Below, piece after piece: positions 7,801-9,142 of a DNA stretch of 9,142 nucleotides (positions are counted from its first letter, which is position 1; every line of letters begins with the position of its first letter). This stretch comes from Steroidobacteraceae bacterium (GTDB lineage: Bacteria; Pseudomonadota; Gammaproteobacteria; Steroidobacterales; Steroidobacteraceae). The stretch lies in NCBI GenBank assembly GCA_021325695.1, contig JAJTCR010000073.1:1-9142 (forward strand), in the 5' to 3' direction. The notes below the pieces were generated by a model. That model ran no database searches, was not told where the DNA came from, and saw only the letters and a list, made by a program, of their open reading frames with translations. A program made the position numbers and the translations under genes.

Positions 7801-8033
7801 TCGTGATGACCTCGCTCGCGTTCATCCTCGGCGTCACGCCGCTTGCGATCAGCGGTGGCGCCGGCGCGGCGAGCCGGCACTCGATCGGCACGGGCGTGAT
7901 CGGCGGCATGCTGGCCGCGACGTTCATCGCGACGTTGTTCGTGCCGCTGTTCTTCAAGCTGGTCGCCGCGCGGGGTGTCGACAAGTTCCATGCGCCGCGG
8001 CGTACGGTGGAGGAGGGCAGCGATGCGGCCTGA
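4890..8033 (+). CDS. RND multidrug efflux pump, inner-membrane HAE1-family permease
   Basis: Proton-driven transporter that works as a homotrimer, takes amphiphilic substrates from periplasm or membrane and passes them to the outer-membrane channel. At 1047 residues it is normal for HAE1 pumps. It starts with the family hallmark YFIDRPIFASV. TM1 is about 10-28; the first porter/docking half follows; TM2-6 are about 338-500; TM7 is about 535-556; the second porter half follows; TM8 begins at 871 and TM8-12 end near 1030. Proton-relay residues are present: Asp409-Asp410 in GIVVDDAIVV (AcrB D407/D408), Lys937 in GLASKNAILIVEFA (K940) and Arg969 in RFRPIVMTS (R971). The pump should therefore be active. 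The switch loop (607-623) lacks AcrB's glycine/phenylalanine pattern and resembles MexF/OqxB in length and sequence. The start is GTG at 4890, forming GTGA with the adaptor stop. Only a weak G-run (4878-4882) precedes it, so translation is probably coupled. Its last codons carry the Shine-Dalgarno of the channel gene. Subtype and substrates are inferred only. Confidence 0.97.
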   Translation: MISSYFIDRPIFASVISAFIVIAGLAALRVLPVAQYPDILPPQVEVQAFYPGANAETVAQTVAAPLDQAVNGVDGMLYVRSASAGNGALAMTVTFAIGTDPDLNAINVNNRVQSALSTLPEEVRRQGVTVRKSQQSFLKVLALDSDDPRYDALFISNYALLNVVDELRRIPGVGDAQIFGSKDWSIRIWVRPDVLAKLGLTPGDVAAAVREQNAQFAAGRIGQEPMDGPVDFTFSVTTQGRLQNPDDFGQIVVSTSDTGGIVRLADVARIELGSREYDFSATRNGKPSVPVGIFLQPGANALEVSDAIDARMADLAARFPAGLEYSYPYDTTTYIKVSIREVLVTLAEAMALVFLVVFVFLQNWRATVIPMLAVPVSLIGTLAAMLAFGFSINTLTLFGMVLSIGIVVDDAIVVLENVERIIASEGLDPRAATHKAMQQVTRPVIAIVFVLTAVFLPVAFLGGLVGEMYRQFAVTIAVSVAISGFVALTLTPALCATLLRQEDAVSHGVLERFHDWFGRMTGRYANGVRYLLRHTALAIGLVAAMLVAIVVLGRAVPTALAPKEDQGYLMVIPILPDAASLQRTEAVSKQITEALRANPYVDQVMTFSGLDVLTFTLRTNTGITWVSFKDWSERKAPDASASAIAGYVFGAGMQIKDAFVLAFEPPPIEGLSMTGGFDGYVQSRGGGSMKELEAAAQALVAAASQRKELANVTTTFSASVPQIRLDVDREQAKLLGIDVAEVFETLQSTLGALYVNDFNRAGRVFRVHLQSEAAFRARPEDIRDVYVRAGDGQMIPLTSLVTISESTGPEVIERYNVFPSAKVLGDAAPGYSSGEALAVMEEVARKALPDGYALEWTGTSFQEKVSGGTSSAVFLVGVLMVFLVLAAQYEKWTLPFAVILAVPFAVFGALLAVFLRGQENDLYFQIGLVTLVGLASKNAILIVEFAQLKVQEGMSLVDAAVEGARLRFRPIVMTSLAFILGVTPLAISGGAGAASRHSIGTGVIGGMLAATFIATLFVPLFFKLVAARGVDKFHAPRRTVEEGSDAA
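8011..8016 (+). promoter_or_regulatory. Strong Shine-Dalgarno that fixes the channel gene start
   Basis: AGGAGG is a perfect Shine-Dalgarno core placed 6 nt before the ATG at 8023. It lies inside the pump gene, in the codons for the C-terminal residues Val-Glu-Glu-Gly. It selects the 8023 start for the outer-membrane channel and suggests independent ribosome entry as well as coupling to pump translation. Confidence 0.8.
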
Positions 8034-9142
8034 CCTCCCGCGGCGCCGACTCCTGGCGACGACCGCGCTCACGGCGGCGTTCGCGACCGTGCTGGGCGGC
8101 TGTGCGCTCACGCGGGAGCCCGTCAACACGCCGCGCCTGCCACTGCCGGACGCGTTGCCGGCCGTGGACGGCGCGGCGGCCGACTTGCCGAGCCCCTGGT
8201 GGACGCTTTTCGCCGACGACACGCTCGATGCGCTGATCCGCGAGGCGCTCGCGAGCAACGTCGATCTGCAGGCCGCCGCGGCCCGGGTGGCCGAGGCGCG
8301 CGCGCTTGCAGGCATCGCGGGGGCCGACCGCTGGCCGACGCTGGACCTCGAGGCGGGCGCCGTGCGCAGCCGCGACAGTAGTCTCACCAGCCCGCCTTCG
8401 AATGGCGACGAGACCACGCGCACGGACTACCTCGTGCGCGGCGTGGTCGCGTATGAAGTCGACCTCTGGGGCCGTTACGCACACTCCTCCGACGCGGCGC
8501 GCGCACGGCTGCTGGCGACGGAGTTCGATCGCGACGCGCTGTGGCTGAGCCTCACGGGCGAGACGGCACGCGCGTACTTCGCGCTCGCCGCAGCCATCGG
8601 TCAGTACGAACAGGCGCGCGCGACACTGGCCTCGCGCGAGGAATCACTGCGGATCGAGAAGCTGCGGTTCGACGGCGGCGAGAGCGACGAGCTGACCTTC
8701 CGCCGCGTCGAGGCCGAGGCCGCGCAGGCGCGCGCGCTGATGCGCGAGTTCGAGTTCGCGGTCGAGCAGCGTCAGAACGTGCTCGGCGTGCTGGTCGGCC
8801 GCGCCCCGCGCGACCTCGCGGGGCTGCGCATCCTGCCGCGGGCGTTGCCCGTGCAGACGGCGGTGCCGCTGCTGCCCGCCGGGCTGCCCGCGGAGGTGCT
8901 GGCACGACGACCCGACGTCCGCGCCGCCGAAGCGCAGATCGCCGCGGCGGCCGGCGACGTCGGTGCCGCACGCGCGGCGCTGCTGCCCGGCATCCGTCTC
9001 ACCGGCAGCTACGGCTCGGCCAGTCTCGAGCTCGGTGACCTGTTCACGAACCCCGCAGACGTCTGGTCGGTGACCGGTGCCTTGCTGCAGCCGATTTTCC
9101 AGGGCGGCCGACTGCGCTCCAACGTCGCGCGCACACGTGCGC
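8023..9142 (+). CDS. Outer-membrane efflux channel lipoprotein, NodT/OprM family (3' end outside window)
   Basis: Third component of the exporter: a trimeric TolC-like channel that spans the outer membrane and docks onto the adaptor. In total 373 codons are visible and the frame is still open at the window end. Full-length relatives are usually about 460-500 residues. The start at 8023 overlaps the pump stop by 11 nt and has a perfect AGGAGG 6 nt upstream. It has a lipoprotein signal with lipobox LGGC ending at Cys27. The n-region PRRRLLA resembles a twin-arginine motif, which is unusual for this family. Family marks in order: PSPWWTLFADDTLDALIREAL (57-76), a helical segment to about 106, then strand residues ending YEVDLWGR (144-151), helices at about 155-255, the repeat hallmark GLPAEVLARRPDVRAAEAQI (287-306), and a second strand region with LLQPIFQGGRLRSN (354-367). 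No stop or frameshift is seen. The family is certain; outer-membrane lipid anchoring is inferred from the lipobox. Confidence 0.95.
   Translation, partial: MRPDLPRRRLLATTALTAAFATVLGGCALTREPVNTPRLPLPDALPAVDGAAADLPSPWWTLFADDTLDALIREALASNVDLQAAAARVAEARALAGIAGADRWPTLDLEAGAVRSRDSSLTSPPSNGDETTRTDYLVRGVVAYEVDLWGRYAHSSDAARARLLATEFDRDALWLSLTGETARAYFALAAAIGQYEQARATLASREESLRIEKLRFDGGESDELTFRRVEAEAAQARALMREFEFAVEQRQNVLGVLVGRAPRDLAGLRILPRALPVQTAVPLLPAGLPAEVLARRPDVRAAEAQIAAAAGDVGAARAALLPGIRLTGSYGSASLELGDLFTNPADVWSVTGALLQPIFQGGRLRSNVARTRA

Noticed and set aside
6371..8236. A 621-codon plus-strand open frame inside the pump gene
   Set aside because: It is an Arg/Ala/Gly-rich product in a different frame of the intact pump gene, without ribosome site or domain.
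5430..8423. A nearly 1000-codon open frame on the minus strand, antisense to the pump and channel genes
   Set aside because: Its product is almost entirely Arg, His, Asp, Glu, Gln and Ala with no recognisable fold. This is the composition expected from reading a GC-biased gene backwards. The plus strand carries a complete pump with all catalytic residues.
1..9142. Search for mobile elements, CRISPR arrays, tRNA or rRNA genes, toxin-antitoxin pairs and defence genes
   Set aside because: No direct-repeat arrays, transposase or integrase motifs, cloverleaf-like sequences or small gene pairs were seen. Composition looks even across the window, so there is no sign of recent transfer.

Overview
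The window is a dense, very GC-rich stretch of chromosome from a Gram-negative bacterium. Third codon positions are almost all G or C. The gene families (FkpA/Mip-type periplasmic prolyl isomerase, tripartite RND pump with outer-membrane lipoprotein channel, PAS histidine kinase) fit a high-GC gamma- or betaproteobacterium. I cannot name a genus from the sequence alone. I saw no tRNA, rRNA, CRISPR array, insertion sequence, integrase or attachment site.

Layout: (1) 1-2009, plus strand: the C-terminal 667 or so codons of a membrane-bound sensor histidine kinase whose 5' end lies outside the window. (2) 2001-2766, minus strand: a broken alpha/beta-hydrolase gene. It converges on the kinase with a 9-nt overlap of the two 3' ends. 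A deletion plus frameshift near 2505-2525 has removed the segment that should carry the nucleophilic serine. (3) 2790-3485, minus strand: an exported FKBP-type peptidyl-prolyl isomerase, probably co-transcribed with the hydrolase remnant 23 nt downstream. (4) 3486-3732: a 247-nt divergent intergenic region with a candidate promoter on each strand, an interrupted inverted repeat around TCCGGA boxes, and a short hairpin in the leader of the next operon. (5) 3733 to the window end, plus strand: a tightly packed tripartite efflux operon. It holds a periplasmic adaptor lipoprotein (3733-4893), an inner-membrane RND pump (4890-8033) and an outer-membrane channel lipoprotein (8023 to beyond 9142). 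The adaptor and pump genes share a GTGA junction. The channel start lies 11 nt inside the pump gene behind a strong Shine-Dalgarno sequence.

How the parts work together: adaptor, pump and channel would form one envelope-spanning, proton-driven exporter that takes amphiphilic compounds from the periplasm or inner membrane to the outside. No dedicated regulator gene (TetR, MarR, LysR or response regulator) lies next to the operon in this window, so its control must come from elsewhere or from sites in the divergent region. The kinase's partner response regulator is also not visible.

Honest overall judgement: this is mostly ordinary chromosomal content, and I do not see an undescribed system. 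The items most worth a second look are the hydrolase lesion, the pump's unusual switch-loop sequence (MexF/OqxB-like rather than AcrB-like), and the symmetry elements in the divergent promoter region.
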